Below, in pieces: positions 32,601 to 43,694 of a DNA stretch of 60,000 nucleotides; the first letter of the stretch is position 1, and every line of letters begins with the position of its first letter. Position numbers and translations under genes: made by a program. Location: NCBI GenBank assembly GCA_020137815.1, contig CM035352.1, forward strand, positions 4,458,498 to 4,518,497, given 5' to 3'. The DNA is from Hormiphora californensis (taxonomy: Eukaryota > Ctenophora > Tentaculata > Cydippida > Pleurobrachiidae). Under the pieces are notes generated by a model, which had not been told where the DNA came from, did no database searches, and was given only the letters and a program-made list of their open reading frames with translations.

Positions 32601-33284
32601 TAACTAGGAGAGAGAGGGCAGGGGTTTTAAAAAAAAACGATAAGATCGTTACTTTAACTAGGCGAAAGCGAGGATAGGGTACACTGTTACAGTACGATTC
32701 AATTCGTGTTTCAATTTACTCGTCAAGTAGACGGGCTGCATAAGAGTACAATATTTTACAGCTATCATACGTATACAGTTGACCATTGACCGCTGTGGCG
32801 CTGCAGCTTGTCTTGAAAATTCGATCATAGCGTTGAAGTGGATATATCTTTCGTTGAAGCAGGGGTCCATGTGTTCACCAATCTGTCCTTGTATGGTGAT
32901 TCGACCTTGAAAAAGTTCTCACTCTCTTCTTCTTTGTGCGGTTCAATATATTCCATTTGTGTCTGTGCGTCGGTGTGTCTGTATGTTTGTGTGTGTTTCG
33001 GAGAGAGACGTATTTGACAATAGAACCCTCGGCCATCCCCATTGATATTGTTTGAGGAAAAATAGGTTGATCTTTGATGGCCCCATCATTGATTCCCGTT
33101 AACGCACCTCACCCCCATACCACCTAATCATTGTTATGCCATTTTGAGTAATGCTTACTACTCCAAAATAGATACTTGAAGCGCCAACTTGCCTACCAAG
33201 AACTGGATGAGCTTCCAGCGCCTGGCTCGCGAGGTCATTACCATGTATACACACATACCGCCTAGCTCTCTCTCTATCTCTCTC

Positions 33285-33376
<92 letters not shown>

Positions 33377-36300
33377 TATCTCTCTCCTTCTTTCTCTCTC
33401 GTACTCTACCTTTCCCATCTTGCCCATGATACACGCTCTCGGTCGGGGTGCATACACCATTAGCTCTCTCTTTCACACATTCTCTGTAGAGATCTTGAGA
33501 GACACAGAGAGACACGCGGAGAGAGAGTGGAAAAATGATAAATAGATGTAGAGAGCGAGAAATAGAGAGAGAGGGAGAGTGAGAGAAGGTAGAGGTATGG
33601 AGAGGTATGGAGAGTCGCTTAGTCCAATGGATGCCTGGAAAAAAAAGTTACGTAAAGTTACTTAGCACTAGAGTGTAAATTTTTAACTAAGGCATTCCAG
33701 AAATGTTCTTGTCTTTCGTAGGTTTAGCTACAGTTTAAGTGGTTAGTCCAAATTACTAAGTCACTCTCATTTATCACTAAGCAACCATTACCCAGAAATG
33801 ATGTCCTATATCCATCCCCTTCCCCACCGCATCACTAAAACATTTAACCACATAACACCCTCCATTCCGCATCCCCTCCCCTCCCTAACCCACACCACTG
33901 TCCACTAACCCCCATTTCTTGCCTCTCAACAGGAGGGATGGCTGGACAGGAACAGTGATGTCCTACATAGCTCCCCCACCCCTCCCTAACACACTACCAC
34001 ATCATCCATCCCCTCCCCTCCCTAACCCCCATTCCCCACATCAGGAGGGATGGTTGGACAGGAACAGTGATGTCCTACACAGCTCCCCCTCCCCTCCCTA
34101 ACACACTACCACATCATCCATCCCCTCCCCTCCCTAACCCCCATTCCCCACATCAGGAGGGATGGTTGGACAGGAACAGTGATGTCCTACACAGCTCCCC
34201 CTCCCCTCCCTAACACACTACCACATCATCCATCCCCTCCCCTCCCTAACCCCCATTCCCCACATCAGGAGGGATGGTTGGACAGGAACAGTGATGTCCT
34301 ACACAGCTCCCCCTCCCCTCCCTAACACACTACCACATCATCCATCCCCTCCCCTCCCTAACCCCCATTTCCCCGCATCAGGAGGGATGGTTGGACAGGA
34401 ACAGTGATGTCCTACACAGCTCCCTGGAACAACTCATGTTAACCTCCTCCAGTGGCCTCGTTACCACCATGTACGCTGATGTAGAGGCCCAGCAGTGCAG
34501 CAAGAAGATGGTTCATGATAGTGTGGGAGGGAAATTTAAGGTGAGCTGGCTGTCAGGCTAATGAGCTCTGACCACTGTTCTTGTGCGGTCAGAAAGATGA
34601 GAATTGGGTCAGGCCAATTACAGTCGGACCCCAATTTAGTGGCATCCTCGGGGGGAAAAAATTCTGCCACTAAATCGGGGTGCCACTAAATCGGGGTCAA
34701 ATAATATTAATTTCCTACATCGGGGGAAAAAATCCTGCCACTAAATCGGGGTGCCACTAAATCGGGAGCCACTAAATAGGGGTCCAACTGTATACTCATT
34801 ACTCAGACAGGGGTCAGGGTAATTTCTGGGCAGAATTCAGAATTCTAATCCGATATCGGTTTTATATGGAGGCGATATAACTCGAAGAAGTTATCATGAG
34901 TTGACTACTGCAATGACTCTCCTATCTCACATTGATATCTCTCTCTCCCAGAAACAACTATCACAACTGCTTGAGAAACTACACGGTACCTCGACCAACT
35001 TCATACGGTGCATCAAACCTAACCAGCACATGGCACCCTCCGATTTTGAAGGTATTGTTCTAGATCTGTTCTAGATCTGTTCTAGATCTGTTCTAGATCT
35101 GTTCTAGATCTGTTCTAGATCTGTTCTAGAACTGTTCTAGATCTGTTCTAGTTCTGTTCTAGAACTGTTCTAGATCTGTTATAGATCTGTTCTAGATCTG
35201 TTCTAGATATGTTCTAGATCTGTTCTAGATCTGTTATAGATCTGTTCTAGATCTGTTCTAGATATGTTCTAGATCTGTTCTAGAACTGTTCTAGATCTGT
35301 TCTAGATCTGTTCTAGATCTGTTCTAGATCTGTTCTAGATATGTTCTAGAACTGTTCTAGAACTGTTCTAGATCTGTTCTAGATCTGTTCTAGATCTGTT
35401 CTAGATCTGTTCTAGATCTGTTCTAGAACTGTTCTAGATCTGTTCTAGTTCTGTTCTAGATCTGTTCTAGATCTGTTCTAGATCTGTTCTAGATCTGTTC
35501 TAGATCTGTTCTAGATCTGTTCTAGATCTGTTCTAGATCTGTTCTAGATCTGTTCTAGATCTGTTCTATATCTGTTCTAGATCTGTTCTAGATCTGTTCT
35601 AGATCTGTTCTAGATCTGTTCTAGATCTGTTCTAGATCTGTTCTAGATCTGTTCTAGATCTGTTCTAGATCTGTTCTAGATCTGTTCTAGATCTGTTCTA
35701 GATCTGTTCTAGATCTGTTCTAGATCTGTTCTAGATCTGTTCTAGATCTGTTCTAGATCTGTTCTAGATCTGTTCTAGATCTGTTCTAGATCTGTTCTAG
35801 ATCTGTTACCAAAGAAGATTTCGTACCCCATCAGGTGGAAAGGTTCTGAACCAGCTGACGAGTCTGGGGATGGTGACAGCATTGGAGCTAATGCAGGCAG
35901 GGTATCCCTCCCGGGTTGCATTCCAGGACCTCTACGATATGTGAGTGTTATTATTTAACACAGCTCTCTTAGTCTAAGACAACCTCTAATACACCTCTCT
36001 CTCCCTGTTATAGGTACGCGGCGAAGTTGCCCAACCAACTCAAGTCACTTCACCCCAGAGTCTTTTGCTCGGTACGTCCCGCGCAGAGGGAGACATAAGT
36101 TTAAAGTTCGTGCGCGCACGTTGTCAGCACTCACAAGGATATCTTTCCTGCCCGTAAATTGTCCATTTATTTTAATTTTGTCGGTTTTTGGTTTTATTTA
36201 TTTACATTTCAGGCTCTCTTTCGGGCTATTGGGATGAGTCCTAATGACTATCGATTCGGGGTAACCAAGATATTCTTCCGTCCAGGAAAGGTAGGTCAAA

Positions 36301-39300
36301 CCTTGACATTTCGGCTCTCACTTGTTGAGTAAGGGGTCAACTCAACAAGCTCTCACAGTCTCGTTGTGAGCACTGAGCTTACGCGAGCCCAAACGGAAGA
36401 CTGCGTAGCAAGTCAAGCTGTTCACTTTCAGTGAACCGGTACAATTTATAATTCTAGATACCAGGGTATAGGTACCTACTCTTCTTCAATCTTCAGTAAT
36501 CTCCCATTGTAATCCTTCGAACTCGAAGGGAGATCTCCCACCCAATACCATGACATTGACAGCCAACCTTGCCTTAGCTTGACCCTCTTTTCGCGAGCTC
36601 CGCAAATGGGTTCGAACAAAAAGCCCACCCCGACCCCTCGCCCCGCCCTGACATACAGTTTGCTGGTATCAATTCCCACTTATAGTTTGCAGAGGTAGAC
36701 ATGTTGATGCAGAGTGGCACAGAACACTTGTCTGACATGATCCAGAAAACTGAACAATGGGTTAGGAAACAGAGATGGAGAAGACTTCAATATGCTATCC
36801 TGGCTTACAACAAATGTAAGTCACTAGTTTATATCGCTCATATACTGCATGCAGGTCTCTGTCCTAACTGCCAGATTGCCTGTTATTTTAATTACTTCTC
36901 CGTGCTTGCCTGGTCAATCCCGAACCTATTTGTGACTCTACCTTCTGACAGGGAACAAGATTGCCTTGTGGAGAATGAGAAGCATTATAACAATCCAGAA
37001 AAATGCAAGAATGTACAACACACGAAACCTCTACAAACCACGGTCAGTTTCAATCTACTGGGCAATTTACACATTTCCCAACAATTCCTAGTCACCCCTT
37101 ACCCAACAACACTACTGGGCAATTGGTGATCAACCTAGACCCCGCAAGACCCATGATTTCGAGATCTCATACACCCAATCATGAATTAGAATGACAAATT
37201 ATAGGATCCCGAAAGTATGTGATTTTATCAATTGTCCCAGATCTTGCCTAGTTAGACTGTGTTGTAATGTTGTGCCCCTCTCAACCCAATAACACTCTCG
37301 TCACCAGGATTGAGGGTATTCGAGCAATTAAAGCGAGCATGGCCAATATAGCCATTATGATTGAAATAGGTAGAGATCTGCTGCAATTATGCTGATGCAG
37401 CTTAATTCGTACAATCCGTTGCTGTACCATTTTGTCCTCAATTGTCGGACAAGTCGCTTGTTAAGTATCTACCTGTGGTCCTGCAACATTGCTGCTGGTT
37501 TAACTAATCGGAATTTTTGTCAAGACAATATCTCCGGTACTAAATATGTGTATATCTTGCTCTACCAAACATGTACCAGTTATCATATCTGACAATTCAA
37601 CACCATCACCCATGCAGCGAGCAATATCAAGTACGACAAGAGCGCTGTCATGGCAGAGGTTGAGGCGCTCCGGACATTCCTGCATACTGAGATGGAGCAG
37701 CTGAAAGCAGGCCAGGTCCATACTGCCCTCATTGAGGAGAAACTCGTGGAAATAAAGAACCAGGTATGGAATGAGGCTGTCAGAGCAATCGTCTGACAGG
37801 TAGGGGATGAGGCCAAGGGTAGGGGATGAGGCCAAGGGTGATATATTACTATGTCGGAATTGAAGCCGATAGTCCGAGAGTTCTTCGACCCGTTAGTTAT
37901 TTACATTCGACTGTCTAGGGCCGTTATTGTTAAATCCCCCCTCTTGTTGACTCAACAATCTCCCCCAGGTATCGAGTCTTCTGGACCGAGTTAAGGAAAC
38001 TCAGGACGCGGATAAACTCCGACAGATTCAGGAGGAAATGGAAGCAGAGAGGAAGAGAAAAGAGGAGGAGGAACGGCTGAGGAAGCTGGAGGAGGAACGG
38101 ATCGCAGAGGAACGCAGGATGTAAGTATATTATACTAACATAAGTAGGTAGTATGTACTATATGTTATGCAATACTTAATTCCTAGATACTTACTATGTT
38201 ACTTACTATGTTACTTACTATGTTACTTACTATGTTACTTACTATGTAAGTATAACTATACTAGCATACTTTGTTTGGCAAATATATTGCCGTTGCTGTC
38301 TCAGTATTACCCGTCCCCCTAGAAAGGAGGGTGGATTGTTTCCTAAATAGGACCCCCTCCTAATTACTAATTAAATCCAGCACGATTCCCCTTGTCACCT
38401 TTTCAGTCCTCTTCCCTAATTACGCGTCCAAGCAGCCGTGAAATAAACTGGAAGTAGCAATGCTAGTATTTTCTAGTTTAAGTACCTCAAAATATCCAAT
38501 CACTTAGTGTTTCAATCTCTCTGTTCTCTCCGTGTGATTATCTCGCCCTGCAATTAGCACCCCCCTTAATCGATTCCCTCGTTCCTATCCCCCTCCCTGT
38601 AATGAGCTAGGTACTACTAACTGGCCGATTTCAGCAAACGAGAGTTGGAGGAAAAAAGACAGCGTGAACTGGAGGAGGCCCGAAAAAGGGAGGAGGAAGA
38701 GAAGAAGCGGTTGGAGGAGGAGCGAGAGAAGATAGAGAAGGAACGAAAGGAGAGGGAGGAGAGAGAGAAAGAGGAAGCACAGAAGAGGGAACAGGAAGAG
38801 AGGGATAGAATGATAGCACTAAGTATTAGTGAGGATAATAAGGCTGCCATGGTGAAGGATGAAGATCAAAACAAGTAAGTGTCAGTTGACAAAAATGTTT
38901 TACTTACAACCAGTTATCCGAGTTAACATCTTTGTATTGCCGAGTCAATATATAGCATTTACCCTGACCTTCTATGATGTGTCCTATTATGTGTCAGGAA
39001 GGAAACGAAGACGACATTAGATCAAAACAATATCCGGGATTGGAAGTTTTCTGAACTCCGAGATTGCATCAATACTTCCTGTGGTAAGTTACCCTCTCTC
39101 TCCTTTCTACACTAACAAAAGAGACACCCTACCTAGGTCGTGTAGCAGGATCAGTGGCCCGACGAAGATGAACTTTATAATTGTGATCTTATTATTATTA
39201 GGGTGTCCCTCATCCCAATTGAGACATAGTGAGATGAATATAGAGGATTGAAATGAGGTTCCATTCTTCTATAAATCGTATTTCCAACCCTTTCTAGATA

Positions 39301-41081
39301 TGGAGCTTCTGGAAGTAGCCCGGGAAGAATTCCACAGACGACTAAAAGCTTATCATGGGTGGAAACAGAAGAACCAGGAGCGTCGAACTAAGAAACCCCA
39401 GAAAGCAAAACCTGATCTCCCACAGCAGAGTGGTGACAGTCCTGCTCCTCCTGCGGGTAGGCACCATTAACTAATTAACCATTAATTAATTAACGTATTA
39501 ACGTAGCAATAGCAGCTGGTCCAGGACCTAAATTATCTAATGTAATCCGTCGTTATAATGATATTAATTATTGGACCTAATTAGTACACAGGTACACTAT
39601 TACCTTCCTCTCCACATGTTCCTGTCTCTATAAACCAGGAACCGACCAAAACAAGTAAACAACCAATCATAACTCGTTATTTAGGTCACGTGATTGGTTA
39701 TCAGCCAATCAGGGACCAGTATTTCCTGATTCGGTCGATTCCTGCTATAAACCTATAATCATAGCACTGGCAAGTGCCCCGGGCCCAAAAGGGGGGTGTG
39801 GGGGCAGAGCCCCCACCTTAGAAATACCCTCTAACTCAAAAAACAAAAGAGAGAGCACACGCAACACTTCTACACACAAGCGCGTGAAAACCTGCCAGTG
39901 CTACTATATACCATTGCAGATTTCGAGGTTTTTGATGCTTTAAAAAAGCATGTTCCAGATGAAGTAGAGAGCTGAAATTTTGTACTCTAAGGGCCCTCAT
40001 ATAGGAGAAGAGGCATGCAAATTTTCAGAACGATAGGATGTAAGGTAAAAATTTGCCAGAGGGGTCCCAAAATGCAAAAATGTAAGGAGGGGGAGGGGAG
40101 GGGGAGGGGGAGGGGGAAGAGGACGCTTTTTTATCTTTGAGTGTTCTCCTAAACCACAAATAGTAGAGACTTGCCGTTTGGAACAGTGGTTCCTTACATC
40201 ATTGCGCTCGGTAATAGCTGTGTGAGAACTTCGAAATCGCCATAGTTCATTAATTATTCATTAATTAGTCATTAAATATTCATTTTAACCATGGTTGCGA
40301 TATGACACGACTGGAAGGTCATAAAGACTTGAAACCGGTCTTATTCGACGCGGAATGGTCGGTTTATGGGGGGTCTTACTCGGGACAAAAATCTCTATCT
40401 CGCACCGTTAAGCCGTCATTTGCATATTTATGCACCTATTCACGATTTTATGCATATTTTCAATATTTTCACTTCGGCTGGTTCTAGAACGTTTTCATGG
40501 ACATATTTCGACGCAAAATAGTCGATTTATGGGGGGTCGTCCCCCAGACAAAAAGTCGTATCTCGCACCGTTTAGCCGTTATTCGCATATTTATGCACCG
40601 ATTCATGATTTAATGCATATTCTTAATATTTCCACTTCGGATGGTCCTAAAACGTTTTCATGGACATATTCCGGCGCAGAATAGTCGATTTATAGGGGGT
40701 CGTCCCCCTGAAAAAAGTCGTATCTCTCACCGTTTAGTCGTTATTCGCATATTTATGAATTATTCAAATTCGAAAATATGCAGAAATCAGAAAAATTCCT
40801 AAAAAATAGCTTTTTCTATTTTACACCAAAAAGAACAGAAATTTAGTCCAAAAACCAATTAAATAAATTAGTTTGGATGCCCGGGCCCATGTGGTGTCAC
40901 GGGGGTAACACCTTTAGGCTACTGTCATAAATTATGGATATCGAGAGAAATAAAGGCAAAAGAAATTAGGATAGAGAGAGTGAGATATAATCAAGAAAGA
41001 CGGAGAGAGAAATAGAGGAGAGAAAAAAGAGAGATTATATAGTGAAAGAAACAGTGAGCGAGAGAGAGAGAGAGAGAGAAG

Positions 41082-41143
<62 letters not shown>

Positions 41144-42961
41144 TAGAGATAGACAGATTGAAGGATAACATTTAACGAGATATGCCGTTAATTATGGCAG
41201 TAGCCTAAAGGTGTTACCCCCGTGACACCACATGGGCCCGGGCATCCAAACTAATTTATTTAATTGGTTTTTGGACTAAATTCTATCTATACCCTGTTTC
41301 AGCACCGGTTCAGGAAGTTAGCCAGCATCGCTTGTTCAAGGTACCCTTCGTGTACCCTTCCTACACCAACCCCAACGTTAGAGGCTGGTGGTATGCTCAT
41401 TTCTATGGGAAGGTATAGTTTAGTTAATTAGTCAATTAATAAGTAGTTAATTAATTAATTAGTTAAGTAGAGTAGAATCTATAGTTTAATCATTTCAATA
41501 TCTTGAATTGCGTTACGTAACTCAACTAGCATACCAAATAATTTCTGTTTTGGTTCTTAACTTTTTCTTCTTAACCCCCGGGGCTATGAATGTGGTGGTT
41601 CCCTGAATACCATCTCATGTCGCACTTTCAACATGAATACTTCTCGGAAAAACTTCAGACTCATTTTGAATTTTCGGAACTTTTGGCCACGTGCCCATGC
41701 AACTGCCACATGAAATTCTCACATTTTTTAGCGAACGCTGGTATTTCACTCTAAAAATATTTATTCTGCTCTCTTTACTAAAAGTAACGATCTCACTTTA
41801 TTTATCTTGCTCTCTATAGTAAAAGTAACGATCTCACTTTATTTCAGTGGATAGTTCGGCAGTTAGAGATTCATCCTGAGAAGGCCCCACTGTGTCTAGT
41901 AGCCGGCAAGGATGACCTAAAGATGTGCGAGTTGCAGCTTCAGGAGACAGGTAGGGGTTCTACCTGTGTAGAATAAGAATAACATGGAACAGGAAAAGAG
42001 CGAAATATCATGGCTGTGCCATCCTGCATAGATAAGAGGGGAAAGACAGTGTATCACGAATCCATGAAGAAGAAAAACATGTGTAGGCCAAACGACGTCT
42101 TGGAAACACGAGTAGGTCGTTGGACCTTGGTTACAAAATATCCCCTTCATAGTATAGCGCCGGCAAGGGAGAGCTAACTTCGTTACCAAGGTTGGGCCAT
42201 ATCTAGGAAACCCTGTTTCCAGTTCTTGGTCAGGTCCTGAAAGGTATTTCAATGCCACTACCGGTGGGCGGTTACGAAGTTACCCCTTGCCAGCGCAATA
42301 CCGGTGGGCGGTGGCAGTTTTGGCAATGTCATTAAACTACCTGTAATAGTACAAGTAGTACTATAACAGATGACGTATTGTACTCAATCAGAATTGAGTA
42401 GAACTTGAGTACATACAGCTGTACTCTGCTCCACCTTCCCCCTCAAATACTCTACACACAAATTACACGTGCTTCTTCAATCCCTCTTAAACCTGTATTA
42501 TTGTATGACCCCTTACTCAACAACTGTATTACGACTCAAGCCGTCCTCCCATTCCCCTACCGCATGCCGCTGTTATACCTTCGATCTATATCTACTTTTC
42601 TAGTTTTAGATACGAACACAATAATTCCACATTATTAGTATCTGTATCTCATTCAGGCACACATTCACAATGTACATGTTGATGGTTTCAGGAACCGACC
42701 GAAACAAGTAAACAACCAATCAGAACTTGTTATTTAGGTCACGTAACTGGTTATCAGCCAATCAGGGACCAGCATTTCCTGATTCGGTCGGTTCCTGAAT
42801 GGTTTCATGTCTACTTAGTAGTAGAGGTGGAAGTGGTGGTAATGTAATACCTGGCCTCCACAGGTTTGACACGCCGCAAGGGCAGTGAGATAACGATGAA
42901 AGAGTTTGACGACCTGTGGGCATGTTGTGGCGGTGGCCCTTACAAGCTCAGAACCGAATAG
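26670..42961 (+). CDS. MYO6: Myosin VI heavy chain (complete, 28 coding exons, 1176 aa)
   Basis: Exons: 26670-26777, 26891-27028, 27163-27292, 27536-27641, 27741-27900, 28020-28184, 28306-28480, 29655-29796, 30043-30203, 30498-30662, 32089-32204, 32490-32585, 34382-34540, 34952-35051, 35835-35940, 36014-36071, 36213-36290, 36695-36815, 36952-37042, 37308-37369, 37618-37763, 37969-38120, 38635-38874, 38998-39083, 39298-39456, 41303-41412, 41848-41950, 42864-42961; every phase agrees. The motor has GESGAGKTE (P-loop), [10 protein letters not shown] (switch I), VLDIAGFEYF (switch II) and CIKPN. After the converter comes the myosin VI insert-2 (about 722-775), the element that makes this class move to actin minus ends. 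A Glu/Arg-rich single helix (about 850-985) precedes the cargo-binding domain ([20 protein letters not shown]). The human insert-1 near the nucleotide pocket is largely missing. The ATG lies 3 nt after CCCCTTTTAG. Confidence 0.95.
28629..29638. mobile_element. Harbinger-like 1.0-kb long-TIR MITE, TAA target duplication
   Basis: Two inverted arms of about 500 bp start with GGGGATTTTAGTA and end with its near complement TACTAAAATTCCC; the centre is near 29130. Flanking TAA occurs at 28626-28628 and 29639-29641. GGG ends with a three-base TAA duplication are typical of PIF/Harbinger. No transposase is encoded. The right arm has a deletion of about 12 bases next to its end. It lies in a myosin VI intron and ends 16 bases before the exon starting at 29655. 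Confidence 0.85.
30984..31445 (-). CDS. Nested secreted four-cysteine protein (128 aa)
   Basis: Two exons on the minus strand (31445-31414 and 31338-30984) join in phase 2 through GTAAGT and GATTCAG. They lie inside the myosin VI intron between 30662 and 32089. The product begins with a clear signal peptide ([20 protein letters not shown]) and a mature part of about 105 residues with four cysteines (contexts ICTGN, VLCEK, RSCLF, LMCDG) and helical, basic stretches such as [20 protein letters not shown]. No transmembrane helix follows, so it should be secreted with two disulfides. A TATTTAAAATA box about 40 bases upstream may be its TATA element. I do not recognise the family; no function is proposed. 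Confidence 0.65.
31978..32113. repeat. 56-bp tandem repeat spanning the acceptor of a myosin VI exon, 3 copies
   Basis: GATTGAGAGRTGCCTG occurs at 31981, 32037 and 32093. The last copy is the real 5' edge of the exon at 32089. The middle copy has its own acceptor (CATACTAG) and a GTAAGG donor, defining a possible 24-nt mini-exon at 32033-32056. The first copy has lost its AG. Confidence 0.9.
33265..33374. repeat. (CT)n microsatellite
   Basis: A dinucleotide run of about 50 units with a few A interruptions, in the myosin VI intron before the exon at 34382. Apparent ORFs through it are low-complexity artefacts. Confidence 0.95.
33931..34440. repeat. 112-bp tandem repeat spanning a myosin VI acceptor, 5 copies
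   Basis: Units start at 33931, 34043, 34155, 34267 and 34380 (period 112, last 113). Each contains a pyrimidine tract, CAG and the first 43 or so bases of the exon (coding [14 protein letters not shown]). Only the last copy continues into the full exon; reading from the first copy meets a stop within 20 codons. Confidence 0.95.
34621..34790. mobile_element. pogo/Tigger-like MITE, TA target duplication
   Basis: The 170-bp element starts CAGTCGGACCCCAATTTAG and ends TAGGGGTCCAACTG, flanked by TA on both sides. The body is built of repeated CCACTAAATCGGGG pieces. CAGT ends with TA duplication fit the pogo branch of Tc1/mariner. Degraded relatives appear near 7500, 11394 and 59147. Confidence 0.8.
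35055..35812. repeat. 11-bp minisatellite, about 68 copies
   Basis: The unit TTCTAGATCTG fills most of the myosin VI intron between 35051 and 35835, starting a few bases after the donor. Variants (TTCTAGAACTG, TTCTAGTTCTG, TTATAGATCTG, TTCTAGATATG) cluster in the first half; the second half is nearly uniform. Each unit holds overlapping TCTAGA and AGATCT palindromes. Confidence 0.98.
38187..38250. repeat. 12-bp tandem repeat, 5 copies
   Basis: ACTTACTATGTT units in a myosin VI intron, about 70 bases after the donor at 38121. On the opposite strand each unit reads GTAAGT, a donor consensus, but in the wrong orientation for the gene. Confidence 0.85.
39636..39744 (+). mobile_element. hAT-like MITE with 8-bp target duplication
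   Basis: The 109-bp element has inverted ends CAGGAACCGACC / GGTCGATTCCTG and is flanked by a perfect 8-bp duplication CTATAAAC (39628-39635 and 39745-39752). This combination is typical of hAT-derived MITEs. It lies in the myosin VI intron, 11 bases from the inverted composite repeat. Confidence 0.9.
39756..41283 (+). mobile_element. Composite repeat, copy 1 (1528 bp)
   Basis: Nearly identical, in opposite orientation, to 43167-44779. It contains a 140-bp piece with AGCACTGGCA/TGCCAGTGCT ends (39763-39902), a section of three tandem units of about 163 bp around CGATTTATGGGGGGTCGT (40359, 40522, 40685), and a 443-bp element with about 90-bp TIRs (40840-41282). It ends 19 bases before the acceptor of the myosin VI exon at 41303. 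Short ORFs of 61 and 84 codons are shared by both copies but look non-coding. Confidence 0.9.
40840..41282. mobile_element. 443-bp long-TIR MITE inside composite copy 1
   Basis: Inverted ends of about 90 bp (AATTTAGTCCAAAAACCAAT and complement) with one mismatch enclose a (GA)n-rich core. No coding capacity. The same element is at 43168-43694 in copy 2. Confidence 0.9.
42689..42797 (+). mobile_element. hAT-like MITE, second complete copy
   Basis: 109 bp, same family as 39636-39744, with perfect 15-bp inverted ends CAGGAACCGACCGAA. The 8-bp flanks GATGGTTT and AATGGTTT match at seven positions. It lies in the last myosin VI intron. Confidence 0.9.
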
Positions 42962-43167
42962 ATCGCCCCTGCCCCCGGGTAATGGTATTATCAGTAGAAA
43001 ATGGGTCATGATATGGAATCATGATATTGGGACTTGAAGGTCTTATAGAAGGGAGAGAAAGTGCAATGCTTTGTTGATAATAATTAGTGACCTCTCAGTC
43101 TCCGGGTGTAGAACTATCGTTATACTCTCTCTTTCGCTGAATGTTTATTTTCAAGCTAAGTTATATG

Positions 43168-43380
43168 AATTTAGTCCAAAAACCAATTAAATAAATTAGT
43201 TTGGATGCCCGGGCCCATGTGGTGTCACGGGGGTAACACCTTTAGGCTACTGCCATAATTAACGGCATATCTCGTTAAATGTTATCCTTCAATCTGTCTT
43301 GCCTGCGAAGCAGGCAAGCCCCGTAGGGGATCGCCCTACGGGCGCGCGAACATGGGGGGCGCGACGTGCCCAACAATCTG

Positions 43381-43452
<72 letters not shown>

Positions 43453-43694
43453 CTTCTCTCTCTCTCTCTCTCTCGCTCACTGTTTCTTTCACTATATAAT
43501 CTCTCTTTTTTCTCTCCTCTATTTCTCTCTCCGTCTTTCTTGATTATATCTCACTCTCTCTATCCTAATTTCTTTTGCCTTTATTTCTCTCGATATCCAT
43601 AATTTATGACAGTAGCCTAAAGGTGTTACCCCCGTGACACCACATGGGCCCGGGCATCCAAACTAATTTATTTAATTGGTTTTTGGACTAAATT
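43168..43694. mobile_element. Long-TIR MITE inside composite copy 2
   Basis: Same element as 40840-41282, carrying the 74-bp hairpin-rich insertion plus its 10-bp duplication. Confidence 0.9.
43300..43373. mobile_element. 74-bp hairpin-rich insertion with 10-bp target duplication
   Basis: CAATCTGTCT occurs on both sides (43290-43299 and 43374-43383), whereas copy 1 of the composite repeat has it once, at the exactly matching place (41151-41160, reverse strand). The insert is GC-rich in an AT-rich setting and folds as a chain of hairpins: TGCCTGC-GAA-GCAGGCA, CCCGTAGGG-gatcg-CCCTACGGG and CGCGC...GCGCG. It has no inverted ends, poly-A or ORF. I do not recognise a described element. Confidence 0.85.

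Noticed and set aside
32658-32870. 70-codon minus-strand ORF in a myosin VI intron
   Set aside because: No signal peptide, no splice context and no recognisable domain; likely chance.
35055-35812. CRISPR-like array
   Set aside because: The 11-bp units are directly adjacent without spacers and lie in an intron of an animal gene.
40302-40684. 61- and 84-codon ORFs, repeated at 43850-44232
   Set aside because: They are shared only because the composite repeat is duplicated; they read across internal tandem units and show no domain.
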